64,000 bases of DNA from Colwellia sp. Its GTDB lineage: Bacteria > Pseudomonadota > Gammaproteobacteria > Enterobacterales > Alteromonadaceae. This document shows, piece by piece, positions 37,242-48,794 of the stretch. The translations under genes were made by a program, and so were the position numbers. The stretch is taken from NCBI GenBank assembly GCA_013215465.1, contig JABSOW010000004.1:1-64000 (forward strand), in the 5' to 3' direction. Under the pieces are notes generated by a model. The model searched no databases. It was given only the letters and a program-made list of their open reading frames with translations, and was not told where the DNA came from. Positions within the stretch are counted from its first letter, which is position 1, and every line of letters begins with the position of its first letter.

Positions 37242-37535
37242 CTATTGTTTACTCATGTGATTTTTACTAGGAATAAGACGAAAAAAAGTTTCATTTTCTT
37301 TGATCATACCTAATTCATTACGCGCGCGTTCTTCAATCGCTTCTGTTCCTAATTTTAAGTCATCCGTATCAGCATAAAGTAATTTATTACGCTGTTTTAA
37401 TTTTTCATTTGCTTGTTGCTGATGAATCATATTTTCTTGTAAGGCAAAATAATCAGGCACACTGTTTTTACCAAACCAAAGTCGGTATTGTAATAAACCA
37501 AAAAAAATTAGTAAAAGTAGCGTAAATGATCGCAT
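37242..37535 (-). CDS. ftsB: Cell division protein FtsB
   Basis: This 97-residue bitopic membrane protein of the divisome pairs with FtsL and FtsQ. The N-terminus RSFTLLLLIFFGLLQYRLW is the membrane segment. A coiled coil at about 30-70 follows, and the conserved EERARNELGMIKENETFFR ends the protein. The order ftsB-ispD-ispF is standard. Confidence 0.93.
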   Translation of the reverse strand: MRSFTLLLLIFFGLLQYRLWFGKNSVPDYFALQENMIHQQQANEKLKQRNKLLYADTDDLKLGTEAIEERARNELGMIKENETFFRLIPSKNHMSKQ

Positions 37536-37620
37536 GGTTACCTAAAAAGAAAAGACAAAAAGCATGATATATTGACACTATTATATAAGGCTTAAACAGC
37601 GTGTAAATGTTTATATCTGC

Positions 37621-38268
37621 TTATAAAGCTAAAGGTCGCTTGAAGTTTTGCCAATCAATAGCACAAGAAATTAATAATTCTCGCAAACTAGGCATAATTG
37701 GTCTTAATTTAGTGCTGTTCACACTGTCTTGCCATCGATGCCCCGCGCAGGCAGCAAGCATCACTTTTTTAGTGGGTTTTAACAGGCGCAAAGAGCGATC
37801 TACGTTAACATCTATTAACGAAAACCAGCCTGAAACATTGGTGCGTATACATTTTTTTTCTATATTAATACGATCAATACTATCTAACACAATATGATTC
37901 GTTTTTAGTATCGGGACAACTAAGCCCAATAAAGCTTTATTCGTTTGGCTAATTAACTTTATATACCATGAAAAAACGTCTTGTTCGTTTTGTACTAACA
38001 CGGATAATTTACTGGCTTGTTTACCTGACCAAGTCGCATTTTGAACATCCAACGAGAGTGGCGATACCCCAAGTTCATTAACGTATGCCATTTGATTGGC
38101 TGTACGATTAATATAATGCGGTAAGCTTTTTAAACGTGCTTGTATGTTTTGAATACTGGTAACGTCAACATTAGCAAGCAAGTGTACTTCTCGCTCATAA
38201 AGCGCATTACATAACTCTGCAAAATCATTGTTTTGCTTATTAGTTTGCCAAAAAGATGATTGTGTCAT
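37621..38268 (-). CDS. Hypothetical protein between ftsB and eno
   Basis: I do not recognise this 215-residue protein. It has no signal peptide or membrane segment and shows a soluble mixed composition with charged N- and C-terminal parts and a basic stretch near residues 134-142. It is a real-looking gene on the same strand as its neighbours, 85 bases upstream of ftsB, with no competing frame of quality on the other strand. Possible frames on the plus strand here are shadows. Its position next to a division gene does not by itself suggest a function. Confidence 0.65.
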   Translation of the reverse strand: MTQSSFWQTNKQNNDFAELCNALYEREVHLLANVDVTSIQNIQARLKSLPHYINRTANQMAYVNELGVSPLSLDVQNATWSGKQASKLSVLVQNEQDVFSWYIKLISQTNKALLGLVVPILKTNHIVLDSIDRINIEKKCIRTNVSGWFSLIDVNVDRSLRLLKPTKKVMLAACAGHRWQDSVNSTKLRPIMPSLRELLISCAIDWQNFKRPLAL

Positions 38269-38295
38269 GAGGTGTTAAAAATCAACAACTTACTT

Positions 38296-38560
38296 ATACC
38301 AAGTGAAATAATGAATAGATCACTTGGCAAGAATTAAAAGGCTTAGAGGCAAGGCATTGATTGAAGAGAATGGTTATTCCCTTGTCAAGATCAATAACGT
38401 AGCATGTAAGCCTTTTAAACTTGCCCTTCGGGAACTCAGTAGCAAACTGATAACATCACAAAATGAATGAAATATAGAATAACTATGTTTAACTCATTTT
38501 GTTTGCTCTCAGCTCGCTACTGTAATTCTAAGTTGAGCTATTCATTACTTCAATTGGTAT
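38296..38560. mobile_element. Non-coding inverted-repeat element (MITE-like), 265 bp
   Basis: The left end (38296-38325, starting ATACCAAGTGAAATAATGAA) and the reverse complement of the right end (38530-38560, starting ATACCAATTGAAGTAATGAA) match over about 30 bases with four differences. The interior has no substantial open frame. No clear target duplication is visible. The layout is that of a miniature inverted-repeat element. It fills most of the 560-base gap between the hypothetical gene and eno. Confidence 0.6.
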
Positions 38561-38664
38561 TATTAGTCTTTAAGCATACTCGATTATGATGAAAAGATAA
38601 AATTTCCTATACACATTTTTGCCATCCATGGCACCACGATATACCGTTCATCCTGAACATAAAA

Positions 38665-38690
38665 AAACCGAGCAGGTAAAAGCTCGGTTT
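38665..38690 (-). terminator. Intrinsic terminator downstream of eno
   Basis: AAACCGAGC (38665-38673) and GCTCGGTTT (38682-38690) form a perfect stem. Read leftward, it is followed by seven Ts. It is 142 bases after the eno stop, separated from it by a small repeat element. Confidence 0.85.
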
Positions 38691-38715
38691 AAGTTATTTT
38701 TAAATATATACTGAT

Positions 38716-40232
<1,517 letters not shown>

Positions 40233-40299
40233 TCATTCTAAACAAATGAGTTCCAAGCTGTCTTTCGAAGCTGAGTTTAATAAACTTTATGCTTTAAAC

Positions 40300-40328
40300 A
40301 AAAACCGCAGCACTTGGCTACGGTTTTT
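40300..40328 (-). terminator. Intrinsic terminator of pyrG
   Basis: AAAAACCG (40300-40307) and CGGTTTTT (40321-40328) form an eight-base stem with a 13-base loop, followed leftward by a short T-rich stretch. It lies 14 bases after the pyrG stop. Confidence 0.7.
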
Positions 40329-40341
40329 AATTACTTTTGAA

Positions 40342-42021
<1,680 letters not shown>

Positions 42022-42267
42022 TTATCATAGCTAGGTTAGCTTTTTACTCATAGTTTTCGGTCATTTCATTCAATAAGCTTAGCTTAAAATGAACTAAAAC
42101 ACCGACGATAAACTAGAGCTAAACGAATAAAGCAGGACGGGAAAACATTATACTTAAAAGCAAGACTAACAACAATAACAACACGCTATTCAAAGTTAAA
42201 AATAACCATATTTTTGTTGATGATAAATGGTTATGATCATGTGCTAATTAATTACCTAGCTAACCAT

Positions 42268-42879
42268 ATGACAACATCACTAAAAAAAGCTTTAACCGCC
42301 ATAGACAACATTAACCAAGCCGACAGTAATACCACTCTGGTTGATGGTGTCGAACACCCTAAAGAATTGATATATGGTCAACGGATGAGCCAATGTTTAG
42401 CGCAACACTGGGATGATGCCAGTGAATTATTACAAATAGCCGTTCGCGCTCAACATATTAAGCGCTGGCATCTACAACGTAGTGAATTTGATCAAGGTAA
42501 AGCTGGCTATTATCAATGGCGCATTGCCTTAGGGAAATTCCATGGCGAGCTGGCAGCATCTATTATGCTTGAATGTGGTTACACCGCTGAACAAGCCGAG
42601 CAAACAGCGAGCATCATACGTAAAGACTTAATTCGTCAAGGAAAAGCAAAAAAAAATGATGATAGCCAAACCTTGGAAGATGTTGCCTGTTTAGTTTTTC
42701 TTGAGCACTACTTTGATGAATTTTCCGCTCAATATATTACTGCTAATAACGAAGAGAAAATTATTCGTATCGTAAAACTAACTTGGAAAAAGATGTCCGA
42801 ACGAGGCCATGAAATTGCTTTAACACTACCATTACCCGAACATTTAGCGGCTTTAGTGGGGAAGGCTTTAGCGCTTTAA
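42268..42879 (+). CDS. DUF4202 family protein
   Basis: This conserved protein of about 203 residues fits the DUF4202 family. The features ELIYGQRMSQ, RAQHIKRW and LEDVACLVFLEHYF, plus the ending MSERGHEIALTLPLP, match what I know of that family. Conserved histidines (RAQHIKRW and FHGEL) and acidic residues suggest a metal-binding, HD-like fold, but no function is established. The frame extends to 42214, and the ATG at 42268 is chosen because family members begin near this point. Neither has a clear ribosome-binding site. It is the only rightward gene between mutS and barA. Confidence 0.75.
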   Translation: MTTSLKKALTAIDNINQADSNTTLVDGVEHPKELIYGQRMSQCLAQHWDDASELLQIAVRAQHIKRWHLQRSEFDQGKAGYYQWRIALGKFHGELAASIMLECGYTAEQAEQTASIIRKDLIRQGKAKKNDDSQTLEDVACLVFLEHYFDEFSAQYITANNEEKIIRIVKLTWKKMSERGHEIALTLPLPEHLAALVGKALAL

Positions 42880-42883
42880 ACAT

Positions 42884-42960
42884 AATTGCTTTAATAGCAA
42901 TTCATATAAGAATATGAGCACTAAGTGATAAGAACCATATTGACTTACTATAAAGTCAAT
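42884..42960. repeat. Cluster of three short hairpins after the DUF4202 gene
   Basis: AATTGCT/AGCAATT (42884-42902), TCATAT/ATATGA (42902-42917) and ATTGACTT/AAGTCAAT (42939-42960) lie in a row. The first, five bases after the stop, may be the terminator. ACTTATACCAAG just downstream (from 42973) also occurs at the left end of the MITE-like element near 38292, so this may be a decayed relative. Confidence 0.4.
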
Positions 42961-43021
42961 AACGGCGCATAAACTTATACCAAGCTGACTAATGAGTCCG
43001 CTAACACTACGGTATCGTTAA

Positions 43022-43468
43022 TTATTTACTTATTGGTAAACGCCATAAAAATATAAAAGGCCCAATAACAAGGGAAAAAACTAACACTGTTAGCACCACA
43101 TTGTTCAATAAATAGGATGACCAAACAACAGAGAGAATTATAGTAAGCAAAGCGATTCGTTTAGCTTTACGAGGAATACAGCGATGTTGTTGCCATTCAT
43201 AAATTAACGGACCAAAGGTTTTATTCGCGAGTAATTTTTTTTGCATACGCGGTGAAGATTTAGCAAAACAAGCAGCAGCAACAAGTAAAAATGGCGTAGT
43301 TGGCAATATTGGTAGGATAACCCCTAAAATGGCTAAGCCGACAAAAATCAGGCCAATAATTTTTAAGAAAAACTTTTTAGTTTTGCTTTGCACCTGCGGT
43401 GAAACTGGACATTGACTGATGTCTAAATTTAACTTTATCTCTGGCTTTTCATTAATGATTTTTTCCAT
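43022..43468 (-). CDS. DUF454 (YbaN-like) inner-membrane protein
   Basis: This 148-residue protein has about three or four hydrophobic segments and the DUF454 hallmark LGVILPILPTTPFLLVAAACFA, followed by FGPLIYEWQQHRCIPRKAKR. It belongs to the YbaN group of inner-membrane proteins of unknown function. It starts five bases after an RNA methyltransferase gene, with which it is probably cotranscribed. Confidence 0.82.
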   Translation of the reverse strand: MEKIINEKPEIKLNLDISQCPVSPQVQSKTKKFFLKIIGLIFVGLAILGVILPILPTTPFLLVAAACFAKSSPRMQKKLLANKTFGPLIYEWQQHRCIPRKAKRIALLTIILSVVWSSYLLNNVVLTVLVFSLVIGPFIFLWRLPISK

Positions 43469-43473
43469 TGCAG

Positions 43474-44106
43474 CTATCCTTGTGACATTTTAACCTTAAT
43501 TTTAACTTTATTGTTAGTATCTCTACTTTTTCGAATAAGGGTATTATCAGTCTCTAACTTGTCCTGCTGTACCAGTGATTTAGCCAGTCTGTCATAAAGT
43601 AGTACATTTACTGAGGCCGCCAAATTCATACAACCAACGGTAGGTACATAAACCACATCATCAGCTTGATCAATCATCGCTTGGCTGATAGTGCCGTCTT
43701 CAGGTCCAAAAATATACAAGGCTTGCTCTGGATGCTGAAAATGAGGCAGCGGTGTCGCTCCTTCGACTAAATCTACACAAATAATCTTAGTAGATTCTGG
43801 CAACTTTTCCAGTTGTTGTTTAATACTTGACTGTTTTAACTGTAAAAAGTCTTCTACCCCAATAAGCGGAATTTTATCACTCGCCTGTTGCGTATCAGTA
43901 TTATGTTTTGAACCACTAAACTTTGCCGCATGCGCATAACGACGGCCAGTGTAAACTACTTGATCAACACTGTAGCACCCCGCTGCTCGCATCACTGCGC
44001 CAACATTACTAGGGCTTTTAGGGTTAGTTAAGCCAATAGTCACATGACTGTTTTTTGCTAATAAACGCTTGCCTAAGGCAATAGTTGATAATAAAAGTTT
44101 TGCCAT
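43474..44106 (-). CDS. TrmH/SpoU-family RNA 2'-O-methyltransferase
   Basis: This 210-residue SPOUT methyltransferase uses S-adenosylmethionine to methylate a ribose 2'-OH in tRNA or rRNA. The knotted C-terminal motifs are IFGPEDGTISQ and VPTVGCMNLAASVNVLLYDR, and NVGAVMRAAGC forms motif 1. The Lys-rich C-terminal tail (about residues 190-210) is not part of the fold. The target RNA cannot be told from sequence. Its ATG overlaps the mazG stop by one base. Confidence 0.82.
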   Translation of the reverse strand: MAKLLLSTIALGKRLLAKNSHVTIGLTNPKSPSNVGAVMRAAGCYSVDQVVYTGRRYAHAAKFSGSKHNTDTQQASDKIPLIGVEDFLQLKQSSIKQQLEKLPESTKIICVDLVEGATPLPHFQHPEQALYIFGPEDGTISQAMIDQADDVVYVPTVGCMNLAASVNVLLYDRLAKSLVQQDKLETDNTLIRKSRDTNNKVKIKVKMSQG

Positions 44107-44927
44107 TATTTTTGCTCTTGTGCTTTAACTTGTTGCCAATATTGTTCTAACTGTTCAAGGTTATGCTTTGAGAAATCATTGCCTGACTCTCTAACTTGTG
44201 CCTCAACACCATGAAAGCGTTTAGTGAATTTTTGATTTGCTTGGCGCAGCAAGGTTTCAGGATCTTGCTTAGCGTGACGACATAAGTTCACCACAGCAAA
44301 CATTAAATCGCCAAGCTCTTCACCCAATGCAGCTTTATTAATTTTTTTTGCTTCTAGCTCTTCTTTAACTTCAAGTACTTCTTCTTCTATTTTAGCAAAA
44401 ACATCGTTAATATCATGCCAATCAAAACCAACATGAGCACAACGCTTTTGAATTTTTGCCGCTTGTGATAATGCCGGTAAATTTTTAGGTATATCAGCCA
44501 AAACACTTATACTGGTTACGTTATTTTTTTGCGTTTGCTTTGACGCTCTTTCTTTAGCTTTTTCATTTTCCCAATTCGCTTTTATTTCAGCATCCGTGGT
44601 TAATGTTCTATCAGCAAATACATGCGGATGTCGACGAATTAATTTTTCACAAATCGCAGCAACTACTTTATCAAAATCAAATAATTGCTGCTCTTGGCCA
44701 AGTTGGCTATAAAAAATCACTTGAAATAATAAATCACCTAATTCTTTTTCTAGTTCAACAAAGTCCTGTTGTTCAATGGCATCAACCACCTCATAGGCTT
44801 CTTCTAAAGTGTGTGCGGTAATTGAAGCAAAATCTTGTTTTACATCCCAAGGACAGCCTGTTTCTGGATCACGTAGTTGTGTCATAATCCAACGTAATTT
44901 ATCTATCGAAGCGTTACTATTTAACAT
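44106..44927 (-). CDS. mazG: Nucleoside triphosphate pyrophosphohydrolase MazG
   Basis: This 273-residue house-cleaning enzyme hydrolyses nucleoside triphosphates to monophosphates and pyrophosphate and influences (p)ppGpp levels. Two MazG domains are present, with CPWDVKQ and LEEAYEVVDAI in the first, EELGDLLFQ nearby, and GEELGDLMFAVVNL in the second. It lies 79 bases after relA, the classical linkage. Confidence 0.95.
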   Translation of the reverse strand: MLNSNASIDKLRWIMTQLRDPETGCPWDVKQDFASITAHTLEEAYEVVDAIEQQDFVELEKELGDLLFQVIFYSQLGQEQQLFDFDKVVAAICEKLIRRHPHVFADRTLTTDAEIKANWENEKAKERASKQTQKNNVTSISVLADIPKNLPALSQAAKIQKRCAHVGFDWHDINDVFAKIEEEVLEVKEELEAKKINKAALGEELGDLMFAVVNLCRHAKQDPETLLRQANQKFTKRFHGVEAQVRESGNDFSKHNLEQLEQYWQQVKAQEQK

Positions 44928-45006
44928 CTATTTAATTTCTCTTAACTACAGTTACTTGTTATTTGTGTTTTGTACCCAAACCACCTCATGATGCTTGGGT
45001 AGCTAA

Positions 45007-47244
45007 CTAAAGCCTTTTTACCTCAACCACATCATCTAATTGACGTAATTTATCTATCACTCTCGCCAATAATTCACTACTGGTAACTTCCATGTTAATG
45101 ATCATACTCATGGTTTGTTTCGTACTATCGCTATGGCTGTCAATACCGACAATACTGACTTTTTCATTAGCAATGATGGTAGAAATGTCGCGAAACAAGC
45201 CTTGTCTATCACTCGCAATGATTTGTGCGCTCGCTTGATAACTTTGATGATCGTCAAGTCCCCATTGCACCTCAACAAAACGTTCACCTTGTTGAGATAA
45301 CGCATTAGCGAGTTGTTCACAATCTTGACGATGCACCGAAATACCACGGCCTTGAGTAATGAAACCTGAAATAGCATCACCGGGTACTGGCGAGCAACAC
45401 TTCGCCATATGCGTTAATAAATTACCCACACCTGAAACGGTAATACCATTGTTATCACTCGCTAGTTTTTTATTCCCTTGAGACTCCCTCACTAAACTTT
45501 GTGGATCAATGTCAATGGCAGGTTTGAGCTTGTTATCAAATTGTTTAAAGTAATTGATAATCTGCTGTAAACGCGCATTACCTGAGCCAATAGCCGCATA
45601 TAAATCGTCTATCGTTTTAACATTAAAACGTACTGCGGCTTCTTTTAGTTGGCTTTGATTAACACTAAAATGGCTTAACTTTTCCAACTCTGCATCGAGT
45701 AAAGCCTTGCCTTGCGCCAGGTGTTTGTCTCTATCTTGTAGTTTAAAAAAGTGTTGGACTTTTGCTCGTGCACGGGACGAATAAATATAATGTAAATTAG
45801 GGTTTAGCCAATCTTGACTTGGATTAGCTTGCTTACTGGTTAAAATTTCAACTTGATCGCCTGTTTTAAGCCGATGAGTAAAAGGAACAATTTTGCCAAA
45901 TACCTTAGCTCCAATGCAGCAATGCCCTACATTTGAGTGAATATAGTAAGCAAAATCTAACGGGGTTGCGCCCATGGGCAAATCAATAACGTCACCACTT
46001 GGGGTAAAAACATAAATTCTATCTTCAAATACTTGGCTACGAAGTTCATCAAGCAATTCACCACTTTCACTAACATCATCTTGCCATTGAAGGATTTTTC
46101 TCAACCAACCAATTTTTTCATCAAAGCTATTCGCTTTACTGCTGTTTTTACCACCCGACGCACCTTCTTTATAACGCCAGTGAGCAGCAACACCTAGCTC
46201 AGCATCATCGTCCATTTGCTCGGTTCTAATTTGTATTTCAATTGATTTACCATCTGGCCCAAGCACAACCGTATGAATAGATTGATAACCGTTTGGTTTA
46301 GGTGTTGCCACATAATCAGAAAATTCTTTTGCTAAATGACGCCACTGAGTGTGCACTATACCTAAGGCTGAATAACAATCTTGCACTTTTTCGACCACAA
46401 TACGTACCGCACGTACATCAAAAAGCTGTTCGAAATCTAATGACTTTTGTTGCATTTTTTTCCAAATACTATAAATATGCTTAGGACGCCCGTAAACAGT
46501 ACCATTAATATTTAGATCTTTGAGTTGTTGGTTTAAATCACCAACAAAGTCATCCATATAACGTTCTCGCTCAAGACGTGTTTCATCTAATAGTTTAGCG
46601 ATTTTTTTATACACTTGTGGATGCAGATAACGAAAAGAAATATCTTCTAGCTCCCATTTTAATTGCCCGATACCTAAACGATTTGCTAATGGAGCATAAA
46701 TATTCGCACTTTCTTTTGCCGCTAATACGCGACTTTCCTCATTGGTATTTTTTTGTTCACGTAAATCACATAAACGTTCCGCCAGTTTAATGACCACTGC
46801 GCGGACATCTTCTACCATAGCAAGTAACATACGGCGAATATTGTCTACTTTATTTGATGATAATGTTGTTGAATGGTTAACCGAACTATCAGTTCTTTGT
46901 TTCCCTAAGCCTTTAATAGCGGCCATTTTCTCGACCCCTTGGCAGAGCATTAACACTTCTTTACTACAGTGCTCATTAACAAAATCTATTGAAATCAGGT
47001 TTATCTCTAACAGTGGCGTTAAAAATGCTGCCACTAAAGAGTCTTTGTCTAAATTCAAGTTAGATAAAATTTCTACCATTTCCATCGCTTTAAGTAGATG
47101 TTTTTCCTGTTGTTGATAATATTCACCAACATCGAGCCATGCTAACGCTAGTGCTTGTTGATTACTCATAGATAAAGCTTGCTCTGCCAACCAATGTTGG
47201 AAATTAACACTAACTACCTGATGAGATTTACGCACCGAAACCAT
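45007..47244 (-). CDS. relA: GTP pyrophosphokinase RelA
   Basis: This 745-residue ribosome-associated enzyme makes (p)ppGpp when uncharged tRNA enters the A site. The N-terminal hydrolase-like domain lacks the HD catalytic pair, as in other RelA proteins. The synthetase domain has YGRPKHIYSIWKKM and GYQSIHTVV. A TGS domain, a zinc-finger-like CCSPVPGD segment and a C-terminal ACT domain follow. It lies 32 bases downstream of rlmD. Confidence 0.96.
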   Translation of the reverse strand: MVSVRKSHQVVSVNFQHWLAEQALSMSNQQALALAWLDVGEYYQQQEKHLLKAMEMVEILSNLNLDKDSLVAAFLTPLLEINLISIDFVNEHCSKEVLMLCQGVEKMAAIKGLGKQRTDSSVNHSTTLSSNKVDNIRRMLLAMVEDVRAVVIKLAERLCDLREQKNTNEESRVLAAKESANIYAPLANRLGIGQLKWELEDISFRYLHPQVYKKIAKLLDETRLERERYMDDFVGDLNQQLKDLNINGTVYGRPKHIYSIWKKMQQKSLDFEQLFDVRAVRIVVEKVQDCYSALGIVHTQWRHLAKEFSDYVATPKPNGYQSIHTVVLGPDGKSIEIQIRTEQMDDDAELGVAAHWRYKEGASGGKNSSKANSFDEKIGWLRKILQWQDDVSESGELLDELRSQVFEDRIYVFTPSGDVIDLPMGATPLDFAYYIHSNVGHCCIGAKVFGKIVPFTHRLKTGDQVEILTSKQANPSQDWLNPNLHYIYSSRARAKVQHFFKLQDRDKHLAQGKALLDAELEKLSHFSVNQSQLKEAAVRFNVKTIDDLYAAIGSGNARLQQIINYFKQFDNKLKPAIDIDPQSLVRESQGNKKLASDNNGITVSGVGNLLTHMAKCCSPVPGDAISGFITQGRGISVHRQDCEQLANALSQQGERFVEVQWGLDDHQSYQASAQIIASDRQGLFRDISTIIANEKVSIVGIDSHSDSTKQTMSMIINMEVTSSELLARVIDKLRQLDDVVEVKRL

Positions 47245-47276
47245 GAGTATTCCTATATTTAATTACTAACTAATTT

Positions 47277-48677
47277 TTAACGATGAAACAGTACCATAGT
47301 CTCAACATGCTTTGTTTGAGAAAACATATCAATTAAGCCAATTTTGACAATTTTATAACCTTTATCTAGCAATATTTTGCTATCTCTTGCCAAAGTTGTT
47401 GGCTCACAACTAACATATAAAATTGTCGCAATGTTTAATTGAGAAATTTGTTCGACCGCGTGCTCGGCCCCAGCTCTAGCCGGATCTAGCAACACCTTAG
47501 TAAAGTTGTTTTTTGCCCAACTATTTGATAACCATTGGCTGTTTAAATCAGCTTGATAAAATTTACAATTATCAATGCCATTGCTTTTTGCATTAGCAAA
47601 TGCTTTATTCACCATGGTTTGAACACCTTCAACGCCCACTACCCTGGCAACTTTTTTCGCCAGTGGTAAGCTAAAATTACCTAAACCACAAAATAAATCT
47701 AGTACCTGATCATTTGGCTCAGGCATTAACCATGAAAGTGCTTGCTCTATCATTGCCAAGTTAACCTGTCGATTGATCTGAATAAAATCGGTGTTAGAAA
47801 AATGAATGCGTATATCATCAGGTAATTGATAACTCAGCTCGCCATAGCTTAGTTCACCCGCTGAAGTGTTTATTTGCTCGTTACTGTTTTCTTGCCCTTT
47901 TTTATTTTCTAAAAGATGCACAGTCCAAGAGTGTTTTTCAGCATATTCTTGCCAAAGTTGACGATCATGTTTATTTATTGATCTAATTTGGCGAACCACT
48001 AAGGTAAGTTTATTGCTGTTATCATCAACAATATCAGCAATGATAACCTCAATATGACCAATAGCTTTTTTAACCGTCAACTTAGCTAATAGTGCTTTAA
48101 GTATAGGAAAAATATCACCTGCAGGCTTTACCAATACCGGGCATGATTTAACCGCAACTAGCTGATTGGTCGCTTTTTGACGAAAGCCAATAATAGCTTG
48201 CGAATTTTTATCAAATTGCACTCCTATCCTCGCTTTACGACGATAGTGCCATTGGTTACTCTGAATTGGTTTTTGCCAAGGCAATTGTTTGAGTAATTCG
48301 CATGAAATACCACTACGAGAAAGTAATTCTGCTACTTTTTTTTGTTTAAATAATAGTTGTTCATCATAATCAAGGTGCTGTAAATCGCAACCACCGCAAA
48401 GACTAAAGTGCTGGCATGGTGCAGCAACTCTATGTTCACTGGTTTTAATAACCTTAAGTAGCTTTGCTAAAATATATTTGTTTTTTTGCTCGACGATACG
48501 AATTTCAACCGTTTCATTTGGTAAACTCCCCGCAACAAAAATTGGTTTTTGCTGATATCGCCCCACACCACAACCATTAAGATCTAATTTATCAATAATA
48601 ACGGTGTTTATTTGCTTTGATTGCTTTGATTGTTTGTTAACTTGCTTGTTGGTGTTTTCTTTAAAAAAATTGGCCAT
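47277..48677 (-). CDS. rlmD: 23S rRNA (uracil(1939)-C5)-methyltransferase RlmD
   Basis: This 466-residue enzyme methylates U1939 of 23S rRNA. It has an N-terminal TRAM domain, the iron-sulfur cysteines in CQHFSLCGGCDLQHL, the SAM motif VLDLFCGLGNFSLPLA and the catalytic Cys in YVSCEPTTLARD. An N-terminal Lys/Gln repeat-like extension (residues 8-24, coded by short TTGATTGCT-type repeats) is not typical. It diverges from barA. Confidence 0.94.
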   Translation of the reverse strand: MANFFKENTNKQVNKQSKQSKQINTVIIDKLDLNGCGVGRYQQKPIFVAGSLPNETVEIRIVEQKNKYILAKLLKVIKTSEHRVAAPCQHFSLCGGCDLQHLDYDEQLLFKQKKVAELLSRSGISCELLKQLPWQKPIQSNQWHYRRKARIGVQFDKNSQAIIGFRQKATNQLVAVKSCPVLVKPAGDIFPILKALLAKLTVKKAIGHIEVIIADIVDDNSNKLTLVVRQIRSINKHDRQLWQEYAEKHSWTVHLLENKKGQENSNEQINTSAGELSYGELSYQLPDDIRIHFSNTDFIQINRQVNLAMIEQALSWLMPEPNDQVLDLFCGLGNFSLPLAKKVARVVGVEGVQTMVNKAFANAKSNGIDNCKFYQADLNSQWLSNSWAKNNFTKVLLDPARAGAEHAVEQISQLNIATILYVSCEPTTLARDSKILLDKGYKIVKIGLIDMFSQTKHVETMVLFHR

Positions 48678-48794
48678 TAATTGTATCCAGAGTGCTTGCC
48701 AAGAAAAATTTTTCTTTACCTGAGCATTATGCCATCATAGTCATTATCAGGATGATCATTTTACACTAGTTACCCTATTAAATACGATGGAAAA

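Noticed and set aside
37607-37897. 96-codon rightward frame opposite the hypothetical protein next to ftsB
   Set aside because: It is antisense to a longer, better supported gene.
38296-38560. Complete insertion sequence near eno
   Set aside because: No transposase frame is present between the inverted ends.
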